Positions 1-11,110 of a stretch of DNA of 64,000 nucleotides are shown here, one piece after another (within the stretch, counting starts at the first letter, position 1; the number at the start of each line of letters is the position of its first letter). The translations under genes were made by a program, and so were the position numbers. Location: assembly GCF_030272615.1 (NCBI RefSeq), contig NC_081408.1, positions 769,447,336 to 769,511,335 of the forward strand. Reading direction: 5' to 3'. Source of the DNA: Cryptomeria japonica (taxonomy: Eukaryota; Streptophyta; Pinopsida; Cupressales; Cupressaceae). A model generated the notes under the pieces. The model did no database searches and had not been told where the DNA came from. It saw only the letters and a program-made list of their open reading frames with translations.

Positions 1-1219
1 ACTGGATTTTTTGGTTCTTGATTTGCAATAGGATAAATTGGATAAATTGATATTTATTGTAAAGCTTTCAAAGTTTATTCAATAAAAACAACCAGACATA
101 TCAAATACCAAAACAAGAAGATTAATGTTGATGGTATTTATTTAATTCCAACTCCAAGCATACAAATCAGATCTGAAGAATATTACAAACCATATGATAA
201 TAAACAAATTCAAACCTGAACTCCACAAGTATAGAACCTGCTGAAAACACTGTTCACACACTGTAGCTGCACTATTCACGGCACTGTAGCATTTTTACTA
301 TTCACGTGGCACTGTAGCAAAACACTATTCACGCAGTACTGTAGCAAATCACTATTCACGCGGTACTGTAGCAAAACACTATTCACGCGTGCTGTAGCAA
401 AACACTATTCACGCAACACTGTAGCAAAAACACTATTCACGTGGTACTGTAGCAAAAACACTATTCACGTGCACTGTAGCAAAATCAATATCTTCAAATC
501 TGCACTTTCAAACCCCTGTAAAAACATCATGCGAGAGCACCAAATGAAGCCCAATGTGTTTCCTGAATGAAAACACCATTAATCCTCCTGACTGTGTTTT
601 TCAACAGCGAAGAGAATGCTAGCAAAGAGGGATTCCGTCTTCCAAGCCCAATAATCAGATCTCTACGAAATCCAACAGCATAACATTAATCTCATCCCAG
701 CCTACCCCAAAAGAGAGCTCTCAACCTCCATTTATATCTTCTTCCTAGATGCAAACACTTCATTTCCTAAATGTGGGATAATACATTTTAGAATAAAATA
801 TTATTTCTCACAATGTACACATTAAAGGGAACTTTTAATATTTTAAACATTACTTTATATTCCCAACCTTATAATATAACGATAAAGTTAAATATTTAAT
901 TTAACTTTACACTTTATCGTTAAATATTAAAACATTGTTGATAATCCCTTTAAATCATTGTCGCCTTCAAATATTTTCTACTGATAATTATGCCAACCAG
1001 GGAAACACTAAAAATTTCAAGTCACTGCTTGGAGACTAACTTACTATAAATAGTAAGTGTCTAGAAACCCTGTCAAAGCAGCACCGATTGGTCTGAAACT
1101 GAAAACACCTAGGCCAAAACACCTCAGGATCCCACCAATGTCCTTGTTAGCCTTCGAGACCGTGTCAGAATAAGCTAACGACACCCCATATCATGTTGCG
1201 CTAAAAAGGGGACATTACA
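1..1219 (-). repeat. 3' LTR of chromovirus 1 (truncated by window)
   Basis: Near-identical to 6333-7414. On the minus strand it starts TGTAATGTCCCC at 1219, directly after a purine-rich tract. It is 137 bp longer than the matching part of the 5' LTR because it carries eight copies, against three, of a roughly 27-bp tandem unit. The TGTAATG start and the CATTACA end (seen in the other LTR) form the terminal inverted repeat. Confidence 0.93.
261..485. repeat. Minisatellite of about 27 bp inside the 3' LTR, eight units
   Basis: Units contain CTATTCACG, a 2-6 base variable spacer, then CTGTAGCAAAA. Eight CTATTCAC cores can be counted between 270 and 470. The matching stretch of the partner LTR (about 6590-6682) has only three. 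Confidence 0.9.
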
Positions 1220-2502
1220 GTCCGCCCCCCTTGAAATTGCTTGTCCTCAAGCAAATTCGGTCCTGAATGTTGCAATACCTGCTCATTCTCCCATGTAGCA
1301 TCCTCATCTGGCAGGTCTCTCCATTTCACCAAGTATTCCTTAACGATTCTGTTCCTGAGTGTCCTTTCCCTGACATCCAGAATAGCTTTGGGTACTAACA
1401 CAAGCTTCCCCTCCTCATCCAAAGGGGGTAAATCTGCAGAAGGCACTACACTCTGACCAATGGCTTTCTTAAGCCTAGACACATGAAACACATTGTGCAC
1501 CCAACTGCCCTCTGGAAGCTCAAGCTCATAGGCGACTTCGCCCACTCTGCGAATCACCCTGTAGGGACCATAAAATCTAGGCTTCAATTTTTCAGCTCCG
1601 CTCTTCTTGAGTGATGACTGTCTATATGGTTGTAGCCTCAAGTAAACCATATCCCCTACCTCAAAACTACGCTCTATTCGGTGCTGATCAGCGTACAATT
1701 TCTGTTGATTCTGGGCCTGCTGTATATTCTCCTTGAGCACTTTCAGGATGTCCTGACTATCCTGCAATAAGTTTTTGGCTTTGGGCACTCTGTTGTCCCC
1801 CAAAACTAAATCCATGAAGCTAGGTGCGTCATAACCATAGAGTGCCATGAAAGGAGTCATCCTGATGGACATATGATAAGTGGTGTTATAACAATACTCT
1901 CCCATATGCAACCATCTGACCCAAGCCTTTTGTTGTGCAGTTACATAGTTCCTCAAATATCCCTCCACCCATTTATTCACAATCTCTATTTGCCCATCTG
2001 TCTGCGGATGATAACTAGTGCTAGGTGTAAGATCTGTACCACACAACCTAAACAACTCCTGCCAAAAAACACTCATAAACTTACTATCCCGATCACTGAC
2101 AATGAATCTGGGCAACCCATGTAACCTGAATATCTCTCTAAAGAAAAGATCTGCCACCTGTGCTGCTATGTAAATGGACGGAATAGCAAAGAAGTGAGCG
2201 AACTTCGTCAAGCGGTCCACCACCACATAGATGCAATCCCTTCCCTGCACTTGTGGTAAACCAGTGATGAAGTCCATCGAAATACTTTCCCATTTCCTAT
2301 CAGGAATGGGCAAGGGTTGTAATAAACCTGCAAGAAATGTGTGCTCTCCTTTATTCTGTTGACAAACCGCACACTCCCTGACATACCTCTGAACATCATC
2401 CTTGAGCCCTCTCCATGAGAACCGCTCTCGGATCTGCCTGTAGGTCTTGAAGATCCCCGGATGCCCAGCTGTGGGTGCATCATGAAATGCCTTCAGTATC
2501 AC
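1201..2502 (-). pseudogene. Integrase and chromodomain part of chromovirus 1 pol
   Basis: The 433-codon open stretch begins after a TGA at 2506-2508 that interrupts the polyprotein. The zinc-binding HHCC region is visible (His 7, His 14, Cys 44, Cys 47), and the catalytic triad is complete: Asp 77 (in SMDF), Asp 137 (in VSDRDSKF) and Glu 173 (in GQIEIVN). The GPYRVI-type C-terminal region follows, then a chromodomain at about residues 360-420 with EYLVKW and ATWE motifs, which in this family is thought to guide insertion to particular chromatin. The frame runs through the polypurine tract and stops inside the 3' LTR (TAG at 1201-1203). The start residue is only the first codon after the stop, not a real initiation site. 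Confidence 0.92.
1220..1233 (-). other. Polypurine tract of chromovirus 1
   Basis: On the minus strand AAGGGGGGCGGAC lies immediately before the TGTAATG start of the 3' LTR, the expected place for plus-strand DNA priming. Confidence 0.8.
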
Positions 2503-2505
2503 CTC

Positions 2506-4320
2506 TCACAAATGTGATGACAGAATCAAATAAACCCTCTCCTGAACTCTGATCAATCCATCTATCACCTCATAGCGATCATCCTGTATAGTACCTGAAA
2601 TCAATCCAGAAGCCCAAGCATCTTCGACATACTCTGCTATAATCTGATCTCTCCAATCTCCTGAAATCTCTGCCAGGGCACATAAGTGAGGTCTCCGAGA
2701 TAAGGCATCAGCCACCACGTTTTTCTTACCTTTGACAAACTCTATGTCAAAGTCATAAGCTTGCAATTTAGTAACCCATTTCTGTTGTCGGTCATTAAGA
2801 TCACGTTGGTTCATGAAGTATTTAATACTGTTGTGATCAGTTTTGATCACAAAACGCCCACCTACCAAATATGATCGGAATTTGGCCAATGCATGCATTA
2901 TGGCCAACATCTCCCGGTCATAGACAGAATAACTCCTTTCAACTCCCCGGAGCTTCCTACTCTCGAATGCAATGGGATGCTTCTCCTGCATCAATACTGC
3001 TCCAATCCCATCACCCGATGCATCACAATGAAGCTCAAAAGGCTTCGTGAAATCTGGTAGGGCTAGAACTGGACATGAAGACATTACTTGCTTGAAATGC
3101 TCAAAACACCTCTGTGCTGCCCCTGTCCACACGAAGGCCCCCTTCTTGGTGAGATCTATCAAAGGCGCTGCTGTCTGTGAAAAACCCTTAACAAACCTTC
3201 TGTAGAATCCGCAAAGACCAAAGAATCCCTTAAGCTGTGTGAGGTTCGTAGGAGTAGGCCAATCAACTATAGCTCTAATCTTTTCAGGGTCTACTCGAAC
3301 TCCATCTGCACTAATAATATGCCCAAGGTATAGTAATTCTGTCATACCAAACTCACACTTAGACTCCTTGGCATATAAAGACTCTCTCTCTAGGATAGAT
3401 AATACCTCCTCCAAATGCTGTGAATGTTCCTCCCAGGTCTTACTGAAGACCAAGATGTCATCAAAGAAGATCAAGACAAATCTCCTCAACTGCTCCCTGA
3501 ATACCTGGTTCATACAACTCTGAAATGTAGCGGATGCATTGGTTAGTCCAAATGGCATAACCATAAACTCAAAGTGGCCATAGTGACATTGGAAGTCTGT
3601 TTTCTCAATGTCTTCTGCTCTCATCCCGATCTGATGGTATCCGGATCACAAATCAATTTTGGTGAAGAAGCATGCCCCATGCAACTCATCAATCAGCTCA
3701 TCAATCCTAGGAATGGGATACCTGTTTTAAATTGTTTTCTTATTCAGTGCCCTGTAATCGATGCACATGCGCATCGTCCCATCCTTCTTCTTCACCAGTA
3801 CTACTGCTGAGGCAAATGGGCTTTTGCTAGGCCTAATGTGCCCCATCTCCAACAACTCTTTAATTGCCTTCTCTATCTCATCTTTGTGTTTCTTAGGATG
3901 ACGATAAGGAGTGATCATCACTGGTTTGGATCCCTCCTCGAGCTCAATAACATGCTCTGCACCCCTGTCAGGAGGAACCCCATGAGGAATATCACTGAAT
4001 ACCTTGGCATGTCTGTCAAGAATCTCCTGTATATCTGGTGGATGACTCTTCACTCGAGGCTCCGGTGAAGATGACATAACTAAGCACTCTGTTGCCCACT
4101 CTATGTCATTATGCTGAAAAAGTCTCTCCATTCTCCTCAAAGAGACTACCCTACAACTCCCATCTGAAAGTCCCCTGAGTACAACAGTCCTACCCTCATG
4201 CTGAAACCTCATTTCCAACTTCGCTAGGTTGAAAGTGAACTCAACCAGCGATGCCATCCATGTCATACCGAGGATGACGTCGTAATCTCCCATGTCCACA
4301 ACATAGAAATCATCCTCCAA
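2506..4320 (-). pseudogene. Reverse transcriptase and RNase H part of chromovirus 1 pol
   Basis: Two open stretches in one frame (3727-4320 and 2506-3624) cover a Ty3/gypsy reverse transcriptase and RNase H. Visible motifs are VILGMTW near the protease end, [27 protein letters not shown], the catalytic FFDD box, YLGHIIS, and RNase H signatures ELHCDASGDGIGAVL, YDREMLAI and TDHNSIKYF. Three in-frame stops break it: 3727-3729 (TAA), 3646-3648 (TGA) and 2506-2508 (TGA). The catalytic aspartates are intact, so the gene is dead through nonsense mutation rather than active-site loss. Confidence 0.92.
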
Positions 4321-4449
4321 CTCATAGCCATCTCAAAATCTAATGTGAAGATTTGAAACCTTCTGAGTACATAATAGCTTTTGGCCATTAGCCACCATGA
4401 CTCTAAAACCATCATGCTCCTCTGTCTGTAAGCCTCTCCTGGCTACCAA

Positions 4450-4680
4450 CTATGTATCTATAAAGTTATGTGTAGCCCCAGTGTCAATGAGAGATATCAC
4501 TTTCTGCCCCTGGATAGTACCCCTGACCTTCAATGTGATTGCCTTTTGGGCCCCTGTCAAGCGTGCCAACGATCTATCATCCTTAGGAATGCTGCTCTCC
4601 TCTATCGTGTTACCCTCATCTGAATCGGAGTGCTGATCCTCCCCCTCTGACTCTGACTCCTCTGCTGAAAAATACTCCAT
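4450..4680 (-). pseudogene. Aspartic protease part of chromovirus 1
   Basis: The stretch ends in ISLIDTGATHNFID, the D-T-G-A active site of retrotransposon aspartic proteases, which cut the Gag-Pol polyprotein. A TAG follows at once (about 4450-4452), and another stop lies at about 4333, before reverse transcriptase begins. The upstream part is Ser/Glu/Asp-rich linker that joins the Gag zinc knuckle to protease. Confidence 0.88.
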
Positions 4681-4698
4681 TTGATTTGCCTTAGCCTT

Positions 4699-6095
4699 GA
4701 GAGGGCATTTATGAGATAAGTCCCAAGGCTCTCTACACTGGAAGCACAGTTTCTTCTTTCAAAGTTCATTCAAGGTTTCACTGTCTAGTCCTTTTGATCC
4801 TTTTTTGGGTTTGTTATACTCTTTCTGAAATGGTTTTTGTCTTTGTCCTTGCGGTAGGAAGAATCTGTTGAATGGTATTTTCCTTTGTATATCGAAGGGG
4901 CTAAATCTCATGCCTTTTTAGTTGCTTCTACTAAGGTGAGTGGATCATGTCCCTTCACCCAACCACGTAATGGATCAGCAAGCCCATCACAAAATAACAC
5001 CACCAATCTCCTAGGAGAGATATCAGTAACAAGTACAGACAAATGCTGAAACTTGGCGATGTAAGCATCCACTGAACCTGATTGTTTTAACTGTGCTAGC
5101 TCCTTGAAATGTAACTCGGGGTCCCTAGTGTCAAATCTCTCAATCAATCTTTCTGTGAATTCCTCATAGGATGTAATCTGATTATGCCCCAGAGTCACCA
5201 TGCCATGATGCCACCATTCATGCGCAACGCTGTCCAAATGCATAGCCGCATACTTGATAGCCTAATCCTCAGGCATAGGATTTAGCTGCAAGTATGTATC
5301 TACCTTCTGCACCCAAGCTTGTGCGGTCATCTTTCCTGAAGCATCATAATAAGGCAAGGAAAGTTTTCCAACTTTCTTTCTTAGCTCAAAATTCTGATTC
5401 CTCCCTCCTGCTCTAGGCATATGTCTCATCCTCAAGTCCATATAATCTCTGAGGGAAATATCTGCCTGAAACTCGGGTCCACTGGCCTCCCAGTCCCTCC
5501 TGAACTGACCCTGTAACTCAGTAATCTGCGGTTCATTCACTGGTTGAACAGGATCCCTAGGTGGGAAGGTGGGTAGAAGAGGTCTTGAGCTCGCTGTTCG
5601 AGCTGGGCGTGCAACGTGTCTAAAGTTATCCGCCTCATTCCCATTGTTGCCATGTCCATTATTACCATTAATATTATTCTCAGGGCCATTGTTGTTGCCT
5701 CGGTCTCCATTATTATCATCGCCCCTATTGTTATCGTTTCCCCCATTGTTATTGTTTCCATTGTTGGCATCACCTGGATTAATATTGACTCCCATCTGTC
5801 TAGCCATAAGCTGCAACATCATGTCCATTCGCCTATTCTGCTCCTGCTGCATACGCTGCCCTTGCTCTAATGTACCCAGTAATTGTCTGAACATTACCTC
5901 TCCCTGATCTGGACCGGTATTCCTATCATCTCGGTCACCCATACTGCTGTCCTGATCAAAGAATATCTCCTCTATGTCTGTATGACTGGATTCTATGTCC
6001 ACCTGCACGGATGAACTAGACTGCTCGCTCTGTGAGTTCAAATTTCTGTGTTGTCTTGCTTTGGTATGGCGGAAGTTATAAGGCCCCTGTTGCAT
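4699..6095 (-). pseudogene. Gag of chromovirus 1
   Basis: A 277-codon open stretch (5262-6095) is followed, after a TAG near 5259-5261, by a second stretch (4908-5243) in the same frame. The first half has a long Asn/Gly/Asp-rich segment of low complexity, then DISLRDYMDLRM and LSLPYYDASGKMTAQAWV. The second half is a Retrotrans_gag core (AAMHLDSVAHEWWHH, FTERLIERF, DAYIAKFQHL). After a further stop near 4905, a zinc knuckle typical of chromoviruses (CFQC then LSHKC) lies around 4699-4748. Gag packages the element RNA into virus-like particles; this copy cannot be translated whole. Confidence 0.88.
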
Positions 6096-6234
6096 GCTTA
6101 AACATACATGCTTAGCATGTTTTTTAATTCATTAATTTCTGATTTTAGTGTTTTGATATTTTGTCAAACACTTTTCCCTCTATCCAGTTGTTCCAAAGTC
6201 TCTATAAGATCTCCATAGGATGGTAGGAATTATA

Positions 6235-6246
6235 GCTCTGATACCA
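6235..6246 (-). other. Primer binding site, initiator Met-tRNA type
   Basis: On the minus strand TGGTATCAGAGC lies one base inside the 5' LTR end at 6248. This is the standard complement of the plant initiator Met-tRNA 3' end. Confidence 0.93.
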
Positions 6247-6247
6247 C

Positions 6248-7414
6248 TGTAATGGGCACCCCTGTTCGGCACTAAATTTATGTCCTTTTTACTTAGTGTA
6301 ATTTTGTCAAACAGTTGGCTTGCACGCTGACTACTGGATTTTTTGGTTCTTGATTTGCAATAGGATAAATTGGATAAACGGATATTTATTGTAAAGCTTT
6401 CAAAGTTTATTCAATAAAAACAACCAGACATATCAAATACCAAAACAAGAAGATTAATGCTGATGGTATTTATTTAATTCCAACTCCAAGCATACAAATC
6501 AGATCTGAAGAATATTACAAACCATATGATAATAAACAAATTCAAACCTGAACTCCACAAGTATAGAACCTGCTGAAAACACTGTTCACACACTGTAGCT
6601 GCACTATTCACGGCACTGTAGCATTTTTACTATTCACGCGCACTGTAGCAAAACACTATTCACGCGCACTGTAGCAAAATCAATATCTTCAAATCTGCAC
6701 TTTCAAACCCCTGTAAAAACATCATGCGAGAGCACCAAATGAAGCCCAATGTGTTTCCTGAATGAAAACACCATTAATCCTCCTGACTGTGTCTTTCAAC
6801 AGCGAAGAGAATGCTAGCAAAGAGGGATTCCGTCCTCCAAGCCCAATAATTAGATCTCTACGAAATCCAACAGCATAACATTAATCTCATCCCAGCCTAC
6901 CCCAAAAGAGAGCTCTCAACCTCCATTTATATCTTCTTCCTGGATGCAAACACTTCATTTCCTAAATGTGGGATAATACGTTTTAGAATAAAATATTATT
7001 TCCCACAATGTACACATTAAAGGGAACTTTTAATAATTTAAACATTACTTTATATTCCCAACCTTATAATATAACGATAAAGTTAAATATTTAATTTAAC
7101 TTTACACTTTATCGTTAAATATTAAAACATTGTTGATAATCCCTTTAAATCATTGTCGCCTTCAAATATTTTCTACTGATAATTATGCCAACCAGGGAAA
7201 CACTAAAAATTTCAAGTCACTGCTTGGAGACTAACTTACTATAAATAGTAAGTGTCTAGAAACCCTGTCAAAGCAGCACCGATTGGCCTGAAACTGAAAA
7301 CACCTAGGCCCAAACACCTCAGGATCCCACCAATGTCCTTGTTAGCCTTCGGGACCGTGTCAGAATAAGCTAACGACACCCCATATCATGTTGCGCTAAA
7401 ATGGGGACATTACG
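6248..7414 (-). repeat. 5' LTR of chromovirus 1
   Basis: A 1167-bp LTR. It ends CATTACA at 6248 next to the primer site and starts at 7414, where the first base pair of the expected TG is mutated to CG. Only three copies of the internal minisatellite are present (about 6590-6682). Confidence 0.93.
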
Positions 7415-8480
7415 GCCAGGTCGATATCATCACAAAATTCTCCGTGCGAGGCCAACCCTTGGCAGTGAAACATTCCTCAAATTCCCTCTCGATGTTCTCC
7501 TTGATGAATTTCCAGATCCTAGCTACTTCTTCCTCCACTCATGTATCTCCACCCATATCCATTTGCTCTACTAGTTTGGCCACTTCTAGTGTCACTGTAG
7601 CCATGTCCCTCAATTGTGCTGATTATCTCTTGATTGACCTGAATACATTTGCTGGATTCAACCTCGACACCTGAATGGTAATGTTTGGCTGTACGACTCT
7701 GCCAGAGTCTCCTCCTATATCGAGTGGTGTCCCATCCGAATAACTTCCCTCGAACCCATAGCTCCTTTGTCTTGAGTAGGGGGCTCTCCACCCTCATGGT
7801 GTTCTGCTCCATTCTCCCCCTCTTTCTGTACATGTACCTCCGGATGCTCGTCTTTTGGTATTGCCATTTGCTTCTCTCTAGCAGCATGGGTTACTGTCGA
7901 TATGCCTTTGCCAGCAACATTCCCTTCTCCAATGTCTCCGCCAGCAACACTCCCTCCTCCAATGTCTTCGCTAGCAACATTTGTTTTCTTATAGTTTTCT
8001 CGGATTCTGGTCGTAGTGGGGTACCGGCGGCGTCACTCCTCCATACGGGGATCGGGGTACACTGCCTTTTTGCTTTGTAACCTCATGATTGCCAGTACCT
8101 CATCGTCTGGCTCCTTGACGCCCAACATATTTACCCCTTTCTGCTTTGGGCAGTTAGTGTCCTCATGGATCTCAGGACCGCACCACTTACACAACAAACT
8201 TTCGTTATTGTTCCTGCTCTGACACTAGTTGACATGTTTTTTATGACAACGCTTAACACAGAATAAAGTTGCCTAATGGTCAATTCACTCTTTGTTGATC
8301 AAAGTATGATTGTATGCTAAGATTGCCGTGAGTTCAAACAATTGACTCCAAGGTTCCTTTTCGCGATGGATGTGACTCAGTTGGCAGATGTGATTGCTGG
8401 TAATCCAAGGGGACTTATGCTTGAATCATTCTTTCACTTCTTTGTTGTGGCTGGAACTCCATCATTGGATATGACAATTC
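7415..8480 (-). pseudogene. Distal gag of element A with zinc knuckle
   Basis: One minus-strand frame gives protein-like sequence rich in Trp, His and Cys. It contains a perfect CX2CX4HX4C knuckle (CKWCGPEIHEDTNC) at about 8150-8192, followed by KGVNMLGVKEPDDEV. At least five in-frame stops are present, several of them TGA where Trp would fit. The lower end reads FTAKGWPRTENFVMI and is cut by the chromovirus LTR at 7414. No longer functional; exact gag lineage not recognised. Confidence 0.65.
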
Positions 8481-8489
8481 TGCGATGCT

Positions 8490-11110
8490 TCTACTTCGGA
8501 TGAACTAAAGTAGAATGAAATGAAAATAAAGGGGAAAGGGTTAGAGGATCTAAATCTACTCCTAAGGGTAGTGATATCAATGGATAGTGCTCTGGTGGAC
8601 AAATTCCAAATAAACCAAGCTCTTCTTTGCCAACATTAACTACAACTCTGCAAGAACCGGTGCAATCTTCTGAGGATGTTGAAGGATTTTCACATTGAGA
8701 AAGTGCATTTGAATACCCAACACAACACAATCCAAACGACTATTCACAATCGAACTTCGCATAAATTTGGGGGTTCAGGCTAACTTTGCATTGCATCTTA
8801 TAATTAACAAGATGCAAAAGTATGAACCATGGAAATTCATCAAACACCATTACATTCTTCATTGAAATCAAAACACTTTATCTAACAACTGAGAAAATAA
8901 AATTCTACTCTAAGTGAGGAAGGTGAAACCATGCAAGTTTTGAAAAAATAACTGAAGTAGACACCATCAGAGAACAATGTTTCACTATTATTATCTCAAA
9001 AACTTATCGCAACAATTTCATAAAAATCTCTTTGCTTTCAAATGAGGGGGGTCACCCCTTTATATAGGCCTCAAGCCGCAACTACATGCAAACTCTAATT
9101 AGGGCCCTAATTAGGGTTTTCCCTAAAAGATTCCCCACACAGGATGCAACAAGGTGGGAATCAGCAATAAATAACCCATCATGCCCTTATACTGTTAATT
9201 CAAAAACACCCAAAATAACATCCATTTGTGCATTAAATGCACCATCTTTACCAAATTCGCCCACATGCACTGAATGTTCTACATGCAAAATTGCCATGTT
9301 ATCATAAGTGTCCACCTTTCTTGCATTCGACGACAACATGCAAAAGATGCTCCACCATGTATTGACTCAGCCCCCCCCTTGGTCAAACATTCCAGCAATG
9401 AATGTGCCACCATGAAACCATAAATGCACCATCATCCCTTGGACGTGACGGCGCATGCAAAAGGAATCTGCCATTAATTCAATATGTGCTAACTTGGCTG
9501 CCACTTGGCTAGAAACCCTTGGAGAGAGAACTTCAGGAGAGAGAATCTTTGACTTGGAAGCATTTTCTTGAACTTTTTTTAACTTTCCTTGCTTTAGAGG
9601 AGATTTTCAACAATTTTCCACCATCTCCTATTTTTTAGGGATTTTCCACAAATTAAGGTCTTGGGTCCAGGAGAGAAAATTCAACTACGAATCCAAATCT
9701 GCAAAGATTTTGAAATTCGGATGAGATTTGGTGTCTAAAAATGGATTTTTCTAAAAAATTTCTGAGGGGATTTTCCTACTTTTCAATCCATTCTTGACCC
9801 TTAATTTGCCCTTTGCCTGGGAAAATTTCTTGAATTTCTGACTTGGGTGTGGAATTTTGACCTTGATGGAGGAAATTTCATCTTGAAGCATTTATCCTTG
9901 CCTTGGTGATTTTGGAGCTCTTTGACCAATCTGGGCATTGAATTCAATTGAGGAGGAATTTTTTTCTATTAACCTTCTCCATAACCCCCTCTACTTGGCG
10001 CCATTGCTTGTTCTTGGGTGCCAAATTGCCCTGAGGAAGGAATTTCACCTTGGTCTACTCTTTCCATGACCCCTTGGGATTAGCGCCCATGTGTGCTCTT
10101 GGGCGCCAAACTACTAGCATGGAGTAATTTCTTCATTGCGTGACTTTCCTTGGCACCCTTGGTCTAGCGCCCACCTCCTGACTCTAGCGCCATTCCACCA
10201 TTGTGAAGGAATTTCATGTTTGGAGGGAAATTCCTCCACATCTCACTTCCAGTGACTATACTTGCATTTGGGTGCCAAACACATACGATCAAGGAATTTG
10301 AGTGGGTGGAGTAAATTCCTCCATCACCCCACTTTAGCTCCCAACTTTGGATTTGGGTGCCATTTCTTCATGTCTAGGAAATGCTGGACTTTTCCCTTTG
10401 GTTGTCTTTCAGACTTCATTAGAATTTTGCTCAATTGCCAGATCGGGATGTCATGTGTGGAACTGAAGTGCTTTGTCATGCCAACCTTAGAAGATTTTCC
10501 ATGTTTTCCACTTGTGGAAAGTTAACCCACACTCGGCCATTTTTTTGACCCATGTAGCTTGCCCTTTGACTTTTTCGGATTTAGAAATGATTGTGAACAC
10601 TTGGTCTTCAGTGTTTGCTTGCAAAGAACCTGCCACAAATAGTTAGAGCAAGATGGGACATAGAGAGACTTACTATAAATAGAAACTAAAAATAGAAATT
10701 ACTAAAAAAATAGTAATATTGATTTTTGGCAAAATTAGACCCAATTTGGGGAGGCAGTGAAACTTACTAAAAATAGTAAGTGCTTAGAATTTGCTCGAAT
10801 TTCATTGGTAGGTTCCTTGAAGGGCTCTGATTCCAATGCAACGTTCAGTTTTCGAAAACCCTAAAAAGGAACCCCTAAAATCTAGGACTGGAGAAAAAAC
10901 CCTAAAATTGACAAAACGAGCCCTAGACTTAACCAAATTTGCTCAAATGAAAAGAGACTTGATCAAATTGATCCCCAAACACTTGCCAAGCAAAGAGACC
11001 AAAGAGACTGCTGCGAAAAGACCCCAAAAACCAAAACCAAAGGATCGGGAGGGCCTAAAAAGTAGGGGGTCCCCATTTGCAACGGGGCAATGTGTGAAAA
11101 GGTCACAACA
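8490..11110 (-). repeat. LTR-like block inserted in gag of element A
   Basis: On the minus strand a TGTTGTGACC start at 11110 follows directly after the Cys codon of a gag zinc knuckle. The block is non-coding, has a TATAAA-type promoter motif near 9059-9067, and gag-like coding resumes by about 8480. Between about 9990 and 10340 there are imperfect repeats built around AGCGCCC/GGGTGCCAA and GGAATTTC. This looks like a solo or truncated LTR. The lower boundary and target duplication could not be fixed. Confidence 0.45.
9055..9068 (-). promoter_or_regulatory. TATA-box-like promoter in LTR-like block
   Basis: Minus-strand CCTATATAAAGGGG lies upstream of a long AT-rich leader that runs to about 8500. 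The placement fits an LTR U3/R promoter. Confidence 0.4.

Larger units (their letters stand above)
1..7414 (-). mobile_element. Chromodomain Ty3/gypsy LTR retrotransposon (chromovirus), partial at window edge
   Basis: The element reads on the minus strand: 5' LTR 6248-7414, Met-tRNA primer site 6235-6246, gag, protease, reverse transcriptase, RNase H, integrase plus chromodomain, polypurine tract 1220-1233, and 3' LTR from 1219 to beyond position 1. Position 1 aligns with 6333 of the other LTR, so about 85 bp of the 3' LTR lie outside. The order PR-RT-RH-IN and the C-terminal chromodomain place it in the chromovirus branch of Ty3/gypsy. The LTR pair differs by only about 15 substitutions by eye over about 1080 aligned bases, so it looks fairly young, yet pol is broken by several in-frame stops. 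It interrupts the gag of an older gypsy element that continues at 7415. The target duplication cannot be tested because the left flank is outside the window. Confidence 0.93.

Noticed and set aside
5569-5907. Plus-strand Leu/Ser/Pro-rich frames of 84-112 codons
   Set aside because: They are antisense shadows of the Asn/Gly-rich low-complexity part of the chromovirus gag.
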